Shown here: positions 42,420-52,444 of the stretch, in pieces
Numbering within the stretch: the stretch's first letter is position 1
How the letters are laid out: the number at the start of each line of letters is the position of its first letter
Assembly: GCA_001570385.1 (NCBI GenBank)
Contig: BBYL01000017.1
Span: forward strand, 124,001 to 188,000
DNA length: 64,000 bases
Source of the DNA: Microtetraspora glauca
Lineage (GTDB): Bacteria; Actinomycetota; Actinomycetes; Streptosporangiales; Streptosporangiaceae
Direction of reading: 5' to 3'
Translations under genes and position numbers: made by a program
Notes under the pieces: generated by a model
Databases searched by the model: none
Told to the model about the DNA's origin: nothing
Seen by the model: the letters and a program-made list of their open reading frames with translations, nothing else

Positions 42420-42771
42420 GGGGGACCTCCTTCTCGGGTCGGTCTCCCCACGTCCGTGTGCTGCGGTCGAGGCAGCCTGACCGGCTTTCCCCTTCCTTTG
42501 CCGGCTCCCCGTCAGGTGCAGCGCCGGTCTTCGATCGAAGCGCCCGGTTCCCTCCGCGGCTTGCGCCGCATGACCGGGGGCCACTACCGAGGACCGGCCC
42601 TCTCACGCCGCGGATCGCGCGTGTTGTTTGCTTGCGGACGCGGGGCACTGTCTGTCGGGTCGAAGGAGCCTGCTCGGCTCCCTCCTCCCTTTCGGCTATT
42701 AAGTTTGCGCGGTGTCGCAGCCGCTCTCATGGCGACTCGCCGAACCGTAGGCCTATTTTGACCTGATATGT
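42420..42771 (-). other. pnp leader region without a gene
   Basis: No coding potential is seen in this 352-base stretch upstream of pnp. On the minus strand it contains a GCGGC-GCAA-GCCGC hairpin with a GNRA tetraloop (42556-42569), the perfect palindrome CTTCGATCGAAG (42529-42540), and a repeated AGCCGG word. It is probably a structured mRNA leader, possibly the site of PNPase autoregulation known for pnp in other bacteria. Confidence 0.5.
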
Positions 42772-42803
42772 GAAAGGAGCGGCGTTGGATCGCCGCTCCT
42801 TTC
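42772..42803 (-). terminator. rpsO terminator / rpsO-pnp processing hairpin
   Basis: GAAAGGAGCGGCG pairs perfectly with CGCCGCTCCTTTC over 13 bp around a six-base loop, four bases after the rpsO stop. No U-run follows, so partial read-through into pnp is plausible. Confidence 0.85.
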
Positions 42804-42807
42804 CACC

Positions 42808-43077
42808 CTATCGACGAAGGCCGAGCCGCTCGATCAGCGAGCGGTAGCGGGTGATGTCCTTGGCCTGAAGGTACTTCAGGAGCCGGCGGCGACGGCCGAC
42901 CAGCAGGAGCAGCCCGCGACGGCTGTGGTGGTCGTGCTTGTGGGTCTTCAGGTGCTCCGTCAGGTCGCTGATGCGCTTGCTGAGCAGAGCGATCTGAACC
43001 TCGGGGGACCCGGTGTCACCCTCGGTGGTGCCGTACTCGGCGACGATGGCCTTCGTGGTGGCGGTGTCGAGCGACAC
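42808..43077 (-). CDS. rpsO: 30S ribosomal protein S15
   Basis: An 89-residue primary 16S rRNA-binding protein of the small subunit. All conserved S15 segments are present: [39 protein letters not shown] and [15 protein letters not shown]. The GTG at 43077 has AAGGAGA five to six bases upstream. It lies between ribF and pnp. S15 often represses its own translation through a leader structure, and a hairpin is seen upstream. Confidence 0.98.
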   Translation of the reverse strand: MSLDTATTKAIVAEYGTTEGDTGSPEVQIALLSKRISDLTEHLKTHKHDHHSRRGLLLLVGRRRRLLKYLQAKDITRYRSLIERLGLRR

Positions 43078-43096
43078 TGCATCTCCTTCTCTGGGA

Positions 43097-43141
43097 GGCA
43101 CGCGTGACGATGGTTCCAGCCCGCGAACGACCGTGCGTGCC
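43097..43141 (-). promoter_or_regulatory. Hairpin in the rpsO leader
   Basis: GGCACGC and GCGTGCC (7 bp) enclose about 31 bases just upstream of the rpsO ribosome-binding site. It could be an S15 autoregulatory element, which is known in several phyla, but the shape does not let me assign a published class. Confidence 0.35.
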
Positions 43142-43257
43142 TACAGTCGCCGTGACAGTCCGGCCATGCGGCGGGTATGCCCGTATGGATGGCCGACATG
43201 CAAGGCTACCATCGCATCCCGGCAACCAGGACTGGCCGAATGCCGATCACTCCCTGG

Positions 43258-44232
43258 TCAGCCGCTGGTCAGGCGCCGCGCCTCGTCCACGTCGGCGTGC
43301 ATCTGCTCGATGAGCGCGTCGATCGACTCGAACTTGAGGTTGTCGCGGAGCCGCGCCGTGAAGTCGACGGCCACGTGCAAGCCGTACAGGTCGAGATCAT
43401 CCCGGTCCAGCGCGTACGCCTCGACGGTCCGGGTGACGTTCTCGAAGGTGGGATTGGTGCCGATCGAGATCGCGGCGGGCCAGAGTTGTCCCTCGTAACG
43501 CGACGGCGACTGGGTGCACTGCAGGTAGCCGGCGTAGACGCCGTCGGCCGGGATGGCCGTGTGCTGCGGCGACTCGACGTTGGCGGTCGGGAAGCCGAGC
43601 GCCCTCCCCCGCTGGTGGCCCCGCACGACCACACCCTCCACCCGGTGCGGACGGCCGAGCGCGGCGGCGGCGCCCTCGACGTCGCCCGAGGCGAGCCGCT
43701 CGCGGATCTGGGTGGACGAGATCGTCTCGCCGTCGCTCACCAGGGGGACACCTTCCACCACGAAGTCGTACTTCTCGCCCAGCGTGCGCAGGGTGTCGAG
43801 ATCGCCGGAGGCCTTGTGGCCGAAGCGGAAGTTCTCCCCCACGACGACCCCCGCCGCGTGCAACCGGTCGACGAGCGCGGTCTGCACGAACTCGTCCGGC
43901 GACATGCGGGAGAACTCCAGCGTGAACGGCAGCACGCACACAGCGTCGACGCCCAGCGACCCCAGCAGGTCGGTGCGGCGGCGCGCGTCGGAGAGCTGTG
44001 GCGGGTGGCTGCCGGGGCGGACCACCTCGTCGGGATGGGGATCGAAGGTGACGGCGACGGAGGGAAGTCCGAGATTCGCGGCCATGTCCACCGCACGGGC
44101 CACCATCTGCTGGTGACCGCGATGCACACCGTCGAACACGCCGATCGTGACGACGGACCTGCCCCAGTTCTCGGGCACGTCGTCCAGTCCGTGCCAGCCC
44201 TGCACCTCGACCTCGATTCCTTTACTCGCCAT
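43258..44232 (-). CDS. ribF: Bifunctional riboflavin kinase/FAD synthetase
   Basis: A 324-residue enzyme that converts riboflavin to FMN and then FAD. The N-terminal adenylyltransferase carries VTIGVFDGVHRGHQQMV and TFDPHPDEVVRPG, with GENFRFGHKASGD and ISSTQIRERLASGD. The C-terminal kinase carries RGRALGFPTANV (nucleotide-binding PTAN) and GVYAGYLQ, with YGLHVAVDFTARLRDNLKF. I choose the ATG at 44232; upstream codons lie in the truB intergenic region. It sits between truB and rpsO as usual. Confidence 0.96.
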   Translation of the reverse strand: MASKGIEVEVQGWHGLDDVPENWGRSVVTIGVFDGVHRGHQQMVARAVDMAANLGLPSVAVTFDPHPDEVVRPGSHPPQLSDARRRTDLLGSLGVDAVCVLPFTLEFSRMSPDEFVQTALVDRLHAAGVVVGENFRFGHKASGDLDTLRTLGEKYDFVVEGVPLVSDGETISSTQIRERLASGDVEGAAAALGRPHRVEGVVVRGHQRGRALGFPTANVESPQHTAIPADGVYAGYLQCTQSPSRYEGQLWPAAISIGTNPTFENVTRTVEAYALDRDDLDLYGLHVAVDFTARLRDNLKFESIDALIEQMHADVDEARRLTSG

Positions 44233-44298
44233 CCGGCAGTAGACAAGACTGCCATGCCCGGACACCTGCCCGGGAACCAGCCCCCGCAGATCCACTTC

Positions 44299-45198
44299 TC
44301 ACGGCACGAAGACGGCCAGTGGCCGGGCCGTCCGCCCCCGCTCCTCAACGAGCGCGAGGAGCGTGCCGTCGGGGGCGAAGACTCCGATGGGCCCGGAGCC
44401 GAGCCCCTCGGCGGGCAGGCGGCCCCCGTGCGCGACCAGGCGGGCCTCCTCCTCGGTCACGTCCCGGCGCGGGAAGGCCGCCGCCACCGCGTCCGCCATG
44501 GGGAGGATCGCGCATTCCTCCGCCAGCTGATCGATCGTCCGCGCCGACTCGATCGTGTACGGCCCGACGCGGGTACGGCGCAGCCGGGTGAGGTGCCCCC
44601 CGACCCCGAGCCCGTTCCCGAGGTCCCGGGCGAGCGCCCGGATGTAGGTGCCGCTGGAGCAGGTGATGACGGCGTCGATGTCCACGACGTCGCCCTCGCG
44701 GCGGATCGCGGTCACCTCGAACCCGTACACGGTGACGGGACGGGCTGCCAGCTCCACCTCCTCGCCCGCGCGAGCCAGCTTGTAGGCGCGTTCGCCGTTC
44801 ACCTTGATCGCGCTCACCTGGGGAGGGACCTGCGTGATCTCCCCCGTGAGCGCCGCGATGCCCTTGCGGACGTCCTCGTCGGGAATGTGCCCCGCGGGCG
44901 TCGCGGCGACGGTCTCGCCCTCGGCGTCGTCGGTGTTGGTGCTCACGCCCAGCCGGATCGTGGCGTCGTACACCTTCTCGGTCAGTGCGAGATGGCCGAG
45001 CAGGCGGGTGGCCTTCTCGACGCCGACCACCAGCACCCCGGTCGCCATGGGGTCGAGGGTGCCCGCGTGGCCCACCTTGCGGGTGCCGGCGATGCCCCGC
45101 ATCTTGCCGACCACGTCGTGCGAGGTCCACTCGGCGGGCTTGTCCACGATGATGAGCCCGCTCGGGGGCGGGGTTCGCCTGGCCTTGGCCGTGCGCAT
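44299..45198 (-). CDS. truB: tRNA pseudouridine(55) synthase
   Basis: A 299-residue enzyme that makes pseudouridine 55 in the T-loop of tRNAs. The catalytic aspartate is in GHAGTLDPMATGVLVVG. Flanking signatures are GLIIVDKPAEWTSHDVV, GEITQVPPQVSAIKVNGERA and ITCSSGTYIRALARDLG. A PUA-like C-terminal domain follows. The ATG at 45198 has GGAGG about ten bases upstream. It lies between nrnA and ribF in the conserved cluster. Confidence 0.96.
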   Translation of the reverse strand: MRTAKARRTPPPSGLIIVDKPAEWTSHDVVGKMRGIAGTRKVGHAGTLDPMATGVLVVGVEKATRLLGHLALTEKVYDATIRLGVSTNTDDAEGETVAATPAGHIPDEDVRKGIAALTGEITQVPPQVSAIKVNGERAYKLARAGEEVELAARPVTVYGFEVTAIRREGDVVDIDAVITCSSGTYIRALARDLGNGLGVGGHLTRLRRTRVGPYTIESARTIDQLAEECAILPMADAVAAAFPRRDVTEEEARLVAHGGRLPAEGLGSGPIGVFAPDGTLLALVEERGRTARPLAVFVP

Positions 45199-45258
45199 GA
45201 AGGTGATCCTCCGCAAGATGGTCGAGAGGTCGAATCGGCCCGGAGCGGGGCCGGGCGC

Positions 45259-46299
45259 TCAGGGCGAGAGCAGGGGCCGGAGTGCCGCCATGATGTCCGC
45301 CGGGGACTCACGGGACGAGAAGCCGGCGGCACGGGGATGGCCTCCCCCGCCGAGCGCGGAACAGGCCCGCGCCACGTCCACGGCCCCCTTGGACCGCGTG
45401 GACACGTTCCAGGCGCCCACGTCGTCCTCCTTGAGCACCACGGCGACGTCCGCCTCGTCGACTCGGCGGATGACGTCGATCATGCCCTCCACCTCGTCGT
45501 ACGGCAGAGCGGCCGCGGCGCGGTCCGCCCGCGAGACGTAGGTCCAGACCAGGCCGTGACCGGCCGCGGCGGCGGGTTCGAGTGTGACCCTGCCGATCGC
45601 GACGCCGAGCACGGTGAGGTAGGCGAGCGGCGAGCCGTCCCACAGCTCCCGCGCGATCTCGTCGGGTCGCAGCCCGGCCCCGATCAGCCTCGCGGCCAGC
45701 TCGTGGACCTCGGGGGTGGTGGAGTACTTGAACGAGCCCGTGTCGGTCACCAGGGCGGTGTAGAGGCATGTCGCGACGTCGCGGTCCACGGCGAGCCCCA
45801 GCCGCCGGATGAGCTCGTCCGCAAGCACGGACGTGGCGGCGGCGGTGGGGTCCACCAGACACAGCGACCCGAACCCGGTGTTCGACGCGTGATGGTCCAC
45901 CACGATCAGTTCGCCGGCTCGACCGGCGTGGGGGGCGAGCAGACCCAGCCGCTCCATGGTGGACGCGTCGAACGTCATCATCACGCCCGGGTCGGCGGGA
46001 TATTCCGCAGGCTCCACGAGCAGGTCCTGGCCGGGCAGGAAGCGCAGCAGCCGGGGTACGGCGAAGCGGCGGTCACCGAAGGAGGCGACCACCGCCTTCC
46101 CCGCCCTCCTGAGGGCGAGGCCGAACCCGAGCATGGATCCGAGAGCGTCGCCGTCCGGCGACACGTGACAGGCCAGCGCGACCCGGTCGGCCGCGGCGAT
46201 CAGCTCGACCGCGCGCGTCCAGTCCTCCTCGGAGGGGCCCTGCGGGGCGGACGGCCCCGTGCCTCGCTCGCCCACGTCCTGCGTCACGTTCCGCGTCAC
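45259..46299 (-). CDS. DHH/DHHA1 phosphoesterase, NrnA-like oligoribonuclease/pAp phosphatase
   Basis: A 346-residue cytoplasmic phosphoesterase of the NrnA group, which degrades nanoRNA dinucleotides and hydrolyses 3',5'-pAp. The DHH domain shows ALACHVSPDGDALGS, FDASTMERLG and the eponymous VVDHHASNTGFG; the DHHA1 domain ends with GGGGHPRAAGFS. All metal ligands appear present. The GTG at 46299 is eight bases after the rbfA stop and has a weak ribosome-binding site, so coupling to rbfA is likely. The position rbfA-nrnA-truB is standard in actinobacteria. Confidence 0.93.
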   Translation of the reverse strand: MTRNVTQDVGERGTGPSAPQGPSEEDWTRAVELIAAADRVALACHVSPDGDALGSMLGFGLALRRAGKAVVASFGDRRFAVPRLLRFLPGQDLLVEPAEYPADPGVMMTFDASTMERLGLLAPHAGRAGELIVVDHHASNTGFGSLCLVDPTAAATSVLADELIRRLGLAVDRDVATCLYTALVTDTGSFKYSTTPEVHELAARLIGAGLRPDEIARELWDGSPLAYLTVLGVAIGRVTLEPAAAAGHGLVWTYVSRADRAAAALPYDEVEGMIDVIRRVDEADVAVVLKEDDVGAWNVSTRSKGAVDVARACSALGGGGHPRAAGFSSRESPADIMAALRPLLSP

Positions 46300-46307
46300 A
46301 TCCCGGG

Positions 46308-46793
46308 TCAGATCGCCTGGCGGCCGGGGCGCCCGGAGTCGTCGTCGCCCTCGTCGCCGGCCACCTCGCCGTCGTAGGTCTCCTCGAAGCGGTACGGGTC
46401 GGCGTCCCCGGCGTGCACCGCGCCCTCGGCCTTCTTCGCGATCTCCGCGTCCTTGGCCCTGGCCACGGCGAACAGGTCGTCCATGTGGCGGGCGCTGTCC
46501 GGCAGCGGGTCGTGCACGAACGTCAGCGAGGGAGTGTGCCGCAGACCGGTCTGCCGGCCCACCTCGGAACGGATGATCCCCTTGGCGCTCTCCAGCGCCG
46601 CGGCCGTACCGGCTCGCTCGACCTCCGAACCGAAGACGGTGTAGTAGACCGTCGCGTCGCCGAGATCGGCGGTGATCCGGGCGTCGGTCACCGTCACGAA
46701 GCCGAGACGCGGATCCTTGATCCGTCGCTCCAGCATTTCGGCGACCACCTGCTGAATGCGGTCGGCCAGCTTCCTGGCGCGCGCTGCGTCCAT
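46308..46793 (-). CDS. rbfA: Ribosome-binding factor A
   Basis: A 161-residue 30S maturation and cold-adaptation factor with a KH-like fold. Family segments are ARKLADRIQQVVAEMLERRI, DPRLGFVTVTDARITADLG and ATVYYTVFG, then LRHTPSLTFVHDPLPDSARH. The acidic C-terminal tail (EVAGDEGDDDSGRPG) extends beyond the core. The ATG at 46793 has GAAGGGGGGAG about eight bases upstream. Confidence 0.95.
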   Translation of the reverse strand: MDAARARKLADRIQQVVAEMLERRIKDPRLGFVTVTDARITADLGDATVYYTVFGSEVERAGTAAALESAKGIIRSEVGRQTGLRHTPSLTFVHDPLPDSARHMDDLFAVARAKDAEIAKKAEGAVHAGDADPYRFEETYDGEVAGDEGDDDSGRPGRQAI

Positions 46794-46847
46794 GGTCGCG
46801 CTCCCCCCTTCTCGGTTCATGTACGGCCGGCGCTCGGGCGCGGCCGT

Positions 46848-47147
46848 CTATTCTTCGTCGTCGTTGAAAAGCCGCTGTCGCGCGGACAGCAGCTCGATCT
46901 CCGGGCGGAAGGCGACGAGCCGCTCGCAGGCGTCGAGCACCTCGCCGCAGTTGGCCGCCGACGCCGACACCACGGCCACGCCGATCTCGGCACGACGATG
47001 CAGGTCGAGATGGCCGGTCTCGGCCACGGCAACCCCGGGAAACCGCCGTTGCACCTCGGCGACGAGGGGGCGGACCAGGGAGCGCTTCTGCTTCAGCGAA
47101 TGCACGTCGCCGAGCAGGATGTCCAGAGTTAGTGCACCGATATACAT
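46848..47147 (-). CDS. DUF503 family protein (YlxP-like)
   Basis: A 99-residue YlxP/DUF503 protein. [20 protein letters not shown] and [16 protein letters not shown] are the family start, with [20 protein letters not shown] following. Members bind near the infB-rbfA locus in most Gram-positive genomes and are linked to ribosome assembly, but the activity is undetermined. The ATG at 47147 has GGTGAAAT upstream. The gene begins 70 bases after the infB stop. Confidence 0.93.
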   Translation of the reverse strand: MYIGALTLDILLGDVHSLKQKRSLVRPLVAEVQRRFPGVAVAETGHLDLHRRAEIGVAVVSASAANCGEVLDACERLVAFRPEIELLSARQRLFNDDEE

Positions 47148-47217
47148 CGATATTTCACCGCGAACCAGACGGTCGCGCCGCCGCCCCCGCACAGGGCGAG
47201 GGCGGCGGCGGAACGCG

Positions 47218-50200
47218 TCACACGCGCGGCTTCTCCTGCATCTCGAACGTCTCGACGACGTCGTCGATCTTGATGTCGCTGTAACCGACACCGATACCGC
47301 ACTCGAAGCCCTCGCGGACCTCGGTCGCGTCGTCCTTGAAGCGGCGCAGCGACGAGACGGTGAGGTTGTCGGCCACCACGACACCGTCGCGGATGAGCCG
47401 TGCCTTGCTGTTGCGGGTGATCGTGCCCGAGCGGACCAGAGCACCGGCGATGTTGCCGATCTTCGGAACCTTGAAGACCTCGCGGACCTCGGCGGTACCG
47501 GTCCTGACCTCCTCGAACTCCGGCTTCAGCATGCCCTTGAGGGCAGCCTCGATCTCCTCGATCGCCTGGTAGATGACCGAGTAGTACCGGATGTCGACGC
47601 CCTCGCGCTCGGCCAGATCGCGTGCCCGGACCTCCGGACGCACGTTGAAGCCAATGATGACGGCGTTGTCGTCGGCGATCGCCAGGTTGACGTCGTACTC
47701 GGTGATCGCACCGACGGCGCGGTGCAGAACCCGGAGGTTGACCTCGTCGCCCACGTCGATCTTGAGCAGCGCGTCCTCCAGGGCTTCCACCGAACCGGAG
47801 ACGTCACCCTTGATGATGAGCTTGAGCTCGTCGACCTGGCCCTTCTCGAGGTCCTTGAACAGTTCCTCGAGCGTGCGCCGGCGGCCGGACTTCGCCATGT
47901 CGGCGATGCGCTGGCGGGCCGCCCGCTGCTGGGCGATCTGCCGCGCCATCCGGTCGTCGGAGACGACGATGAAGTTGTCGCCCGCGCGCGGGACGGCGGT
48001 CAGACCCAGCACCAGGACCGGACGCGACGGGTCGGCCTCTTCGACCGTCTCGCCGTTGTCGTCCAGCATCGCCCGGACGCGGCCGAACGCCTCGCCACAG
48101 ACGATGGAGTCGCCCACCCGGAGCGTGCCGCGCTGCACCAGCACGGTCGCCACCGGACCACGGCCCTTGTCGAGGTGCGCCTCGATCGCCAGACCCTGGG
48201 CGTCCATGTCGGGGTTCGCCCGAAGGTCGAGCTCGGCGTCCGCGGTCAGCAGGATCGCCTCGAGCAGGTTGTCGATGCCGAGGCCCTGCTTGGCGGAGAT
48301 GTCCACGAACATCGTGGATCCGCCGAACTCCTCGGCCACCAGGCCGTACTCGGTCAGCTGGGCCCGGACCTTGGTCGGGTCCGCACCCTCCTTGTCGATC
48401 TTGTTGACGGCGACCACGATCGGCACGTCCGCCGCCTGCGCGTGGTTCAGCGCCTCGATCGTCTGCGGCTTGACGCCGTCGTCTGCGGCGACGACCAGCA
48501 CCGCGATGTCGGTGGCCTGGGCACCACGGGCACGCATGGCGGTGAACGCCTCGTGACCGGGGGTGTCGATGAAGGTGATCTTGCGCTCTTCACCCTCGTG
48601 CTCGGTGGCCACCTGGTAGGCGCCGATGTGCTGGGTGATGCCACCCGCCTCGCGCGCGACCACGTTGGTGTGCCGGATCGCGTCGAGCAGCTTCGTCTTA
48701 CCGTGGTCGACGTGACCCATGACGGTCACGACCGGCGGCCGCGGCGCGAGGTCAGCCTCGTCGCCCTCGTCCTCACCGAACTCGATCTTGAAGGACTCGA
48801 GAAGCTCGCGGTCCTCCTCCTCGGGGCTGACGACCTGGATGATGTAGTCCAGCTCGGCGCCGAGCAGCTGCAGCGTCTCCTCGTTGACCGACTGGGTCGC
48901 GGTCACCATCTCGCCGAGGTGCAGCATGATCTGCACCAGCGACGCGGGGTTCGCACCGATCCGGTCGGCGAAGTCCGACAGGGACGCGCCGCGCGGCAGG
49001 CGGATGGTCTGCCCGCCACCGCGAGGAGCCTGGACGCCTCCGATCGTCGGAGCCGACATGTTGTCGAACTCCTGACGCCTCTGACGCTTCGACTTGCGAC
49101 CACGGGTCGGACGGCCCCCGGGACGACCGAACGCGCCGGCCGTGCCGCCGCCACGGCCGCGGCCACCGCCGCCACCGGGACGACCGGCGAAACCGCCGCC
49201 GCCACCCGGACCGCCACCGGCGCCACCGGGACGACCACCGCCACCGGTGCCCGTACGGGCGCCGCCGAAGCCGCCACCCCCACCGGGACGACCAGCACCG
49301 CCGCCACCGGGACGACCACCGCCGCCACCGGGACGACCGGCGCCACCGCCGGGACGACCGGCACCGCCGCCACCGGGACCAGCCGGGCGGCCCTGCGGCA
49401 TCATCATCGGGTTCGGACGCGGACCACCGGGACGCGGACCACCGGCACCGGGACCCGGACGGGGCCCACCGGCACCGGGACCGGGACGCGGACCACCCGC
49501 TCCGGGACCCGGACGCGGGCCACCGGCACCGGGAGCACCGGTGCGGGCGCCGGGCGGACGCGGCATGGCGCCGTCACGAGCGCCGTCGCGACGCGGCTCG
49601 CGGGGACCACGGTCACCGCGGTCACCACGGTCGGGACGCTCGCCGCCGTCACGGGCGCCGGGACGCGGAGGCCGCTGTCCCATGCCGCTCGCGGTCGACG
49701 AGAACGGGTTGTTACCCGGACGCGGGCCACGCGGGCCCGGCTTCGGCGCACCGGGACGCGGCCCCTGGCCCGCCGGAGCGGCGGGACGCGCACCCTGACC
49801 CGAGGGCGCACCGGGAGCCGCGGGGCCACCCGGAGCGGCCGCGGGACGCGGCGCGGGCGCCGGACGCGGGCCGGGCTTCGGCGCACCGCCACCCGGACGA
49901 GGACCGGACGCGGCCGGACGCGGGGTCTCGGGACGCGGGACTTCCGGACGCGGAGCCTGAGGACGCGCCGCCTCAGGCGCGGGCTGCGTCGGGTGAGGCA
50001 TCGGAACCGGACGGGGCGCGGGCCTCGGGCCCGGCTTGGGGACCGGCCTGACGCCGGCGTCCGGAGACTGGGAAACAGGCGCCGCCGCGCCACCGGCCTG
50101 GCCTTCGGCCGGCCTGGGCGCAGGCCTCGGCTGCGCCGGACGGGGAGACGGCTTGCCGCCACCCCTGGAGGAGTCGCCCTTACCGAACGCCTCCGTAAGT

Positions 50201-50334
50201 TTGCGGACAACCGGCGCCTCTATTGTTGAAGACGCCGATCGCACGAACTCGCCCATCTCGGTGAGCTTGGCCATCACGACCTTGCTCTCTACTCCGAACT
50301 CCTTGGCGAGCTCGTAAACCCGGACCTTCGCCAC
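47218..50334 (-). CDS. infB: Translation initiation factor IF-2
   Basis: A 1038-residue GTPase that places fMet-tRNA and joins ribosomal subunits. An IF2_N domain ([20 protein letters not shown]) is followed by a very long Pro/Gly/Arg-rich region, about residues 55-420, typical of actinomycetes but here highly repetitive. A second IF2_N-like segment ([20 protein letters not shown]) leads to the G domain: G1 [13 protein letters not shown]3 [16 protein letters not shown]4 NKIDKEG, G5 ISAKQGLGI. Domains II-IV follow with standard length. The GTG at 50334 has AGGGAG upstream. Confidence 0.97.
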   Translation of the reverse strand: MAKVRVYELAKEFGVESKVVMAKLTEMGEFVRSASSTIEAPVVRKLTEAFGKGDSSRGGGKPSPRPAQPRPAPRPAEGQAGGAAAPVSQSPDAGVRPVPKPGPRPAPRPVPMPHPTQPAPEAARPQAPRPEVPRPETPRPAASGPRPGGGAPKPGPRPAPAPRPAAAPGGPAAPGAPSGQGARPAAPAGQGPRPGAPKPGPRGPRPGNNPFSSTASGMGQRPPRPGARDGGERPDRGDRGDRGPREPRRDGARDGAMPRPPGARTGAPGAGGPRPGPGAGGPRPGPGAGGPRPGPGAGGPRPGGPRPNPMMMPQGRPAGPGGGGAGRPGGGAGRPGGGGGRPGGGGAGRPGGGGGFGGARTGTGGGGRPGGAGGGPGGGGGFAGRPGGGGGRGRGGGTAGAFGRPGGRPTRGRKSKRQRRQEFDNMSAPTIGGVQAPRGGGQTIRLPRGASLSDFADRIGANPASLVQIMLHLGEMVTATQSVNEETLQLLGAELDYIIQVVSPEEEDRELLESFKIEFGEDEGDEADLAPRPPVVTVMGHVDHGKTKLLDAIRHTNVVAREAGGITQHIGAYQVATEHEGEERKITFIDTPGHEAFTAMRARGAQATDIAVLVVAADDGVKPQTIEALNHAQAADVPIVVAVNKIDKEGADPTKVRAQLTEYGLVAEEFGGSTMFVDISAKQGLGIDNLLEAILLTADAELDLRANPDMDAQGLAIEAHLDKGRGPVATVLVQRGTLRVGDSIVCGEAFGRVRAMLDDNGETVEEADPSRPVLVLGLTAVPRAGDNFIVVSDDRMARQIAQQRAARQRIADMAKSGRRRTLEELFKDLEKGQVDELKLIIKGDVSGSVEALEDALLKIDVGDEVNLRVLHRAVGAITEYDVNLAIADDNAVIIGFNVRPEVRARDLAEREGVDIRYYSVIYQAIEEIEAALKGMLKPEFEEVRTGTAEVREVFKVPKIGNIAGALVRSGTITRNSKARLIRDGVVVADNLTVSSLRRFKDDATEVREGFECGIGVGYSDIKIDDVVETFEMQEKPRV
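49436..49543. repeat. 27-bp in-frame tandem repeats within infB
   Basis: Three full 27-base units (49436-49462, 49463-49489, 49490-49516) and a partial fourth encode the nonapeptide GPRPGPGAG repeatedly. The unit is a multiple of three, so slippage would change the length of the IF-2 linker without a frameshift. Further GRPGGGG-type repeats flank it. Confidence 0.85.
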
Positions 50335-50526
50335 TGCACTCCCTAACTCGGCCCGGGAGGCTGGCAGTGCCGCCGGACCGTCGCTACCTAGACGTACTCA
50401 TCGCCGCGTGCTCATCAGGCGCTCATAGCAATCTGACTCCGCCCATCAACTCGGCGTCCCTTACATGACAGTTTCTTCCGACCTCATGCCGACTCTGAGA
50501 TCAGCAATTGGTAACCATTCACCCGG

Positions 50527-50823
50527 TCAACGCCGGGCGTCAAGCCCCGCGAGGAAGTCACGCAGACGCACCACATCGAGCGTCCTCCCGGTGCGGAAAG
50601 CACGGGAGAACGACCGGCGACGCATCGCGAGCTCCAGACAGCCCAGCGCGGGATGCAGTGAAGCACCCCGCCCAGGAAGCCGTCCTCGCAGGTCGGGGAC
50701 GATGACGTCCTCGACCACGACCAGGCGGAGCAGCTCGGACTTGACCGTGCGAACCCGGCAGCCCACACATGTTCTCAGCGGGGCCGCCCGGCCACCATAT
50801 TCCAGCTTACCTTGCCGACGCAT
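50527..50823 (-). CDS. ylxR: YlxR/RnpM family protein
   Basis: A 98-residue basic RNA-binding protein. [20 protein letters not shown] is the YlxR signature, followed by [20 protein letters not shown] and a C-terminal Arg-rich helix region ([13 protein letters not shown]). In Bacillus the homologue modulates RNase P. The ATG at 50823 lies inside the 3' end of nusA, a 17-base overlap, which is the only in-frame ATG before the signature. It sits between nusA and infB as in most bacteria. Confidence 0.92.
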   Translation of the reverse strand: MRRQGKLEYGGRAAPLRTCVGCRVRTVKSELLRLVVVEDVIVPDLRGRLPGRGASLHPALGCLELAMRRRSFSRAFRTGRTLDVVRLRDFLAGLDARR

Positions 50824-51808
50824 CTGCGGGATCGGCCGGAGCCTCCTGGGTGTCCGGCCGGATGTCGATGCGCCATCCCGTGAGCCGGTTGGCGAGGCGG
50901 GCGTTCTGGCCCTCCTTGCCGATCGCCAGCGAGAGCTGGTAGTCCGGCACGATCACCCTGGCGACGCGGGCCTCCGGATCGACGACCTCGACTCGGGAAA
51001 CGCGGGCGGGCGACAGGGCATTCCCCACGAACTCCGCCGGGTCCTCCGACCAGTCGATGATGTCGATCTTCTCGCCGTGCAGCTCGGTCATCACGTTACG
51101 CACCCGCGAGCCCATCGGGCCGATGCAGGCGCCCTTGGCGTTGACCCCGCCCTTGCGGGAGCGCACGGCGATCTTCGTGCGGTGGCCTGCCTCCCTCGCG
51201 ATGGCGGCGATCTCCACGGTGCCGTCGGCGATCTCGGGCACCTCCAGCGCGAAGAGCTTCTTCACCAGGTTGGGGTGGGTCCGGGACAGGGTCACGGACG
51301 GGCCCTTCGGCCCCTTCTTCACCTGCACCACATAGCAGCGGATCCGCTCGCCGTGGCTGTATTCCTCGCCGGGGACCTGCTCGTTGTGCGGGAGGATCGC
51401 CTCGATCTTCCCCAGGTCGACCAGGACGACCCGCGGGTCCTTGCCCTGCTGGATGATGCCGGCGACGAGCTCGCCCTCACGGCTCGCGAACTCGCCGAAG
51501 TTGATCTCGTCCTCGGCGTCGCGCAGCTGCTGCAGGATCACCTGCTTGGCGGTGGTCGCGGCGATGCGGCTGAAGTTGCCGGGGGTGTCGTCGTACTCCC
51601 TGATCACCTCACCGCCCTCGCCGAGCTCGGCCGCCCAGATGCTGACGTGGCCGGAGGTCCGGTCCAACTCGGCCCTGGCCTTCTGCGCCGCGCCCTCTGT
51701 GCGGAAATAGGCGATCAGAAGCGCGTCCTCGATCGCCTTCACGACAAGGTCGAAGGAGATGTCCTTCTCCCGCTCCAGGCTGCGCAGGACGCTCATGTCA
51801 ATGTCCAC
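50807..51808 (-). CDS. nusA: Transcription termination/antitermination factor NusA
   Basis: A 333-residue RNA-polymerase-associated factor. An N-terminal domain ([20 protein letters not shown]) is followed by S1 ([20 protein letters not shown]) and two KH domains ([40 protein letters not shown]). As in other actinobacteria there is no C-terminal acidic repeat region. The GTG at 51808 has AGGGGGAG five bases upstream. It starts 11 bases after the rimP stop and overlaps ylxR by 17 bases. Confidence 0.97.
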   Translation of the reverse strand: MDIDMSVLRSLEREKDISFDLVVKAIEDALLIAYFRTEGAAQKARAELDRTSGHVSIWAAELGEGGEVIREYDDTPGNFSRIAATTAKQVILQQLRDAEDEINFGEFASREGELVAGIIQQGKDPRVVLVDLGKIEAILPHNEQVPGEEYSHGERIRCYVVQVKKGPKGPSVTLSRTHPNLVKKLFALEVPEIADGTVEIAAIAREAGHRTKIAVRSRKGGVNAKGACIGPMGSRVRNVMTELHGEKIDIIDWSEDPAEFVGNALSPARVSRVEVVDPEARVARVIVPDYQLSLAIGKEGQNARLANRLTGWRIDIRPDTQEAPADPADASAR

Positions 51809-51819
51809 AAGGCTCCCCC

Positions 51820-52320
51820 TTAGCCCTCGTCCTCGATGTCGCCATCGAGGTCATCGCCGTGGCCGTCGTCCGCCCGGCTGAACTCCACCTGGACCCGGCC
51901 ACGGGCCAGGTCCGCAAGATCGATGCGGTGCGCGCCGTCCAGTTCCACGCCGGACTCGTCGACACCGGTCACCCGTCCCTCGACGGAAGTGCCGTCCCGC
52001 AGGTCGGCCTTGACCAGCCGGCCACGGGCGCGCCGCCAGTGGCGCGGCTCCGTGAGAGGCCGGTCGACTCCCGGCGAGGTGACCTCCAGAACGTACGGAC
52101 TTCCGCCCAGCACGTCGGTCTGGTCAAGCTCCTTGGAGACGGACTGGCTGACCTCGGCCACGTCATCGAGGCTCACGCCGCCGTCGCGATCCACCACCAC
52201 ACGGACCAGCCGTCGCTTGCCCGCCGGAGTGATCGTCACGTCCTCCAGATCGAGCCCCTCGGCGGCGATCACCGGGCCGAGCAGCTCCAAAAGGCGGCCG
52301 CGTCGAGCATCGTCGCCCAT
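51820..52320 (-). CDS. rimP: Ribosome maturation factor RimP
   Basis: A 166-residue 30S maturation factor. Signature segments are [36 protein letters not shown] and [20 protein letters not shown], then a C-terminal SH3-like barrel ([15 protein letters not shown]). An acidic tail ends [11 protein letters not shown]. The ATG at 52320 has GGGAGG upstream. It is the first gene of the nusA-infB superoperon and is divergent from the DUF4439-type pair. Confidence 0.95.
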   Translation of the reverse strand: MGDDARRGRLLELLGPVIAAEGLDLEDVTITPAGKRRLVRVVVDRDGGVSLDDVAEVSQSVSKELDQTDVLGGSPYVLEVTSPGVDRPLTEPRHWRRARGRLVKADLRDGTSVEGRVTGVDESGVELDGAHRIDLADLARGRVQVEFSRADDGHGDDLDGDIEDEG

Positions 52321-52430
52321 GCCGACCTCCCGATTCAATTGGCGTACCTCGCCGAATGTGCCAACAGCCTATCGACACCACGGGGCGGAAAGAGCGCCAC
52401 GCCTGGCGGCGAGTACCGCACCTTCCCCCT

Positions 52431-52436
52431 TACGAT
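52431..52436 (+). promoter_or_regulatory. -10 element of leaderless lipoprotein promoter
   Basis: TACGAT fits TAnnnT and lies eight bases before the GTG at 52445, which lacks a ribosome-binding site. Confidence 0.5.
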
Positions 52437-52444
52437 GCTGTGTC

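Noticed and set aside
43177-46377. A 1066-codon open frame on the plus strand opposite ribF, truB, the DHH gene
   Set aside because: It runs across three well-supported genes on the other strand and gives only Arg/Gly/Asp/His-rich peptide.
46756-50229. An 1157-codon frame on the plus strand opposite infB
   Set aside because: The Thr/Arg/Gly repeats are the mirror of the IF-2 linker repeats; no domain or start signal supports it.
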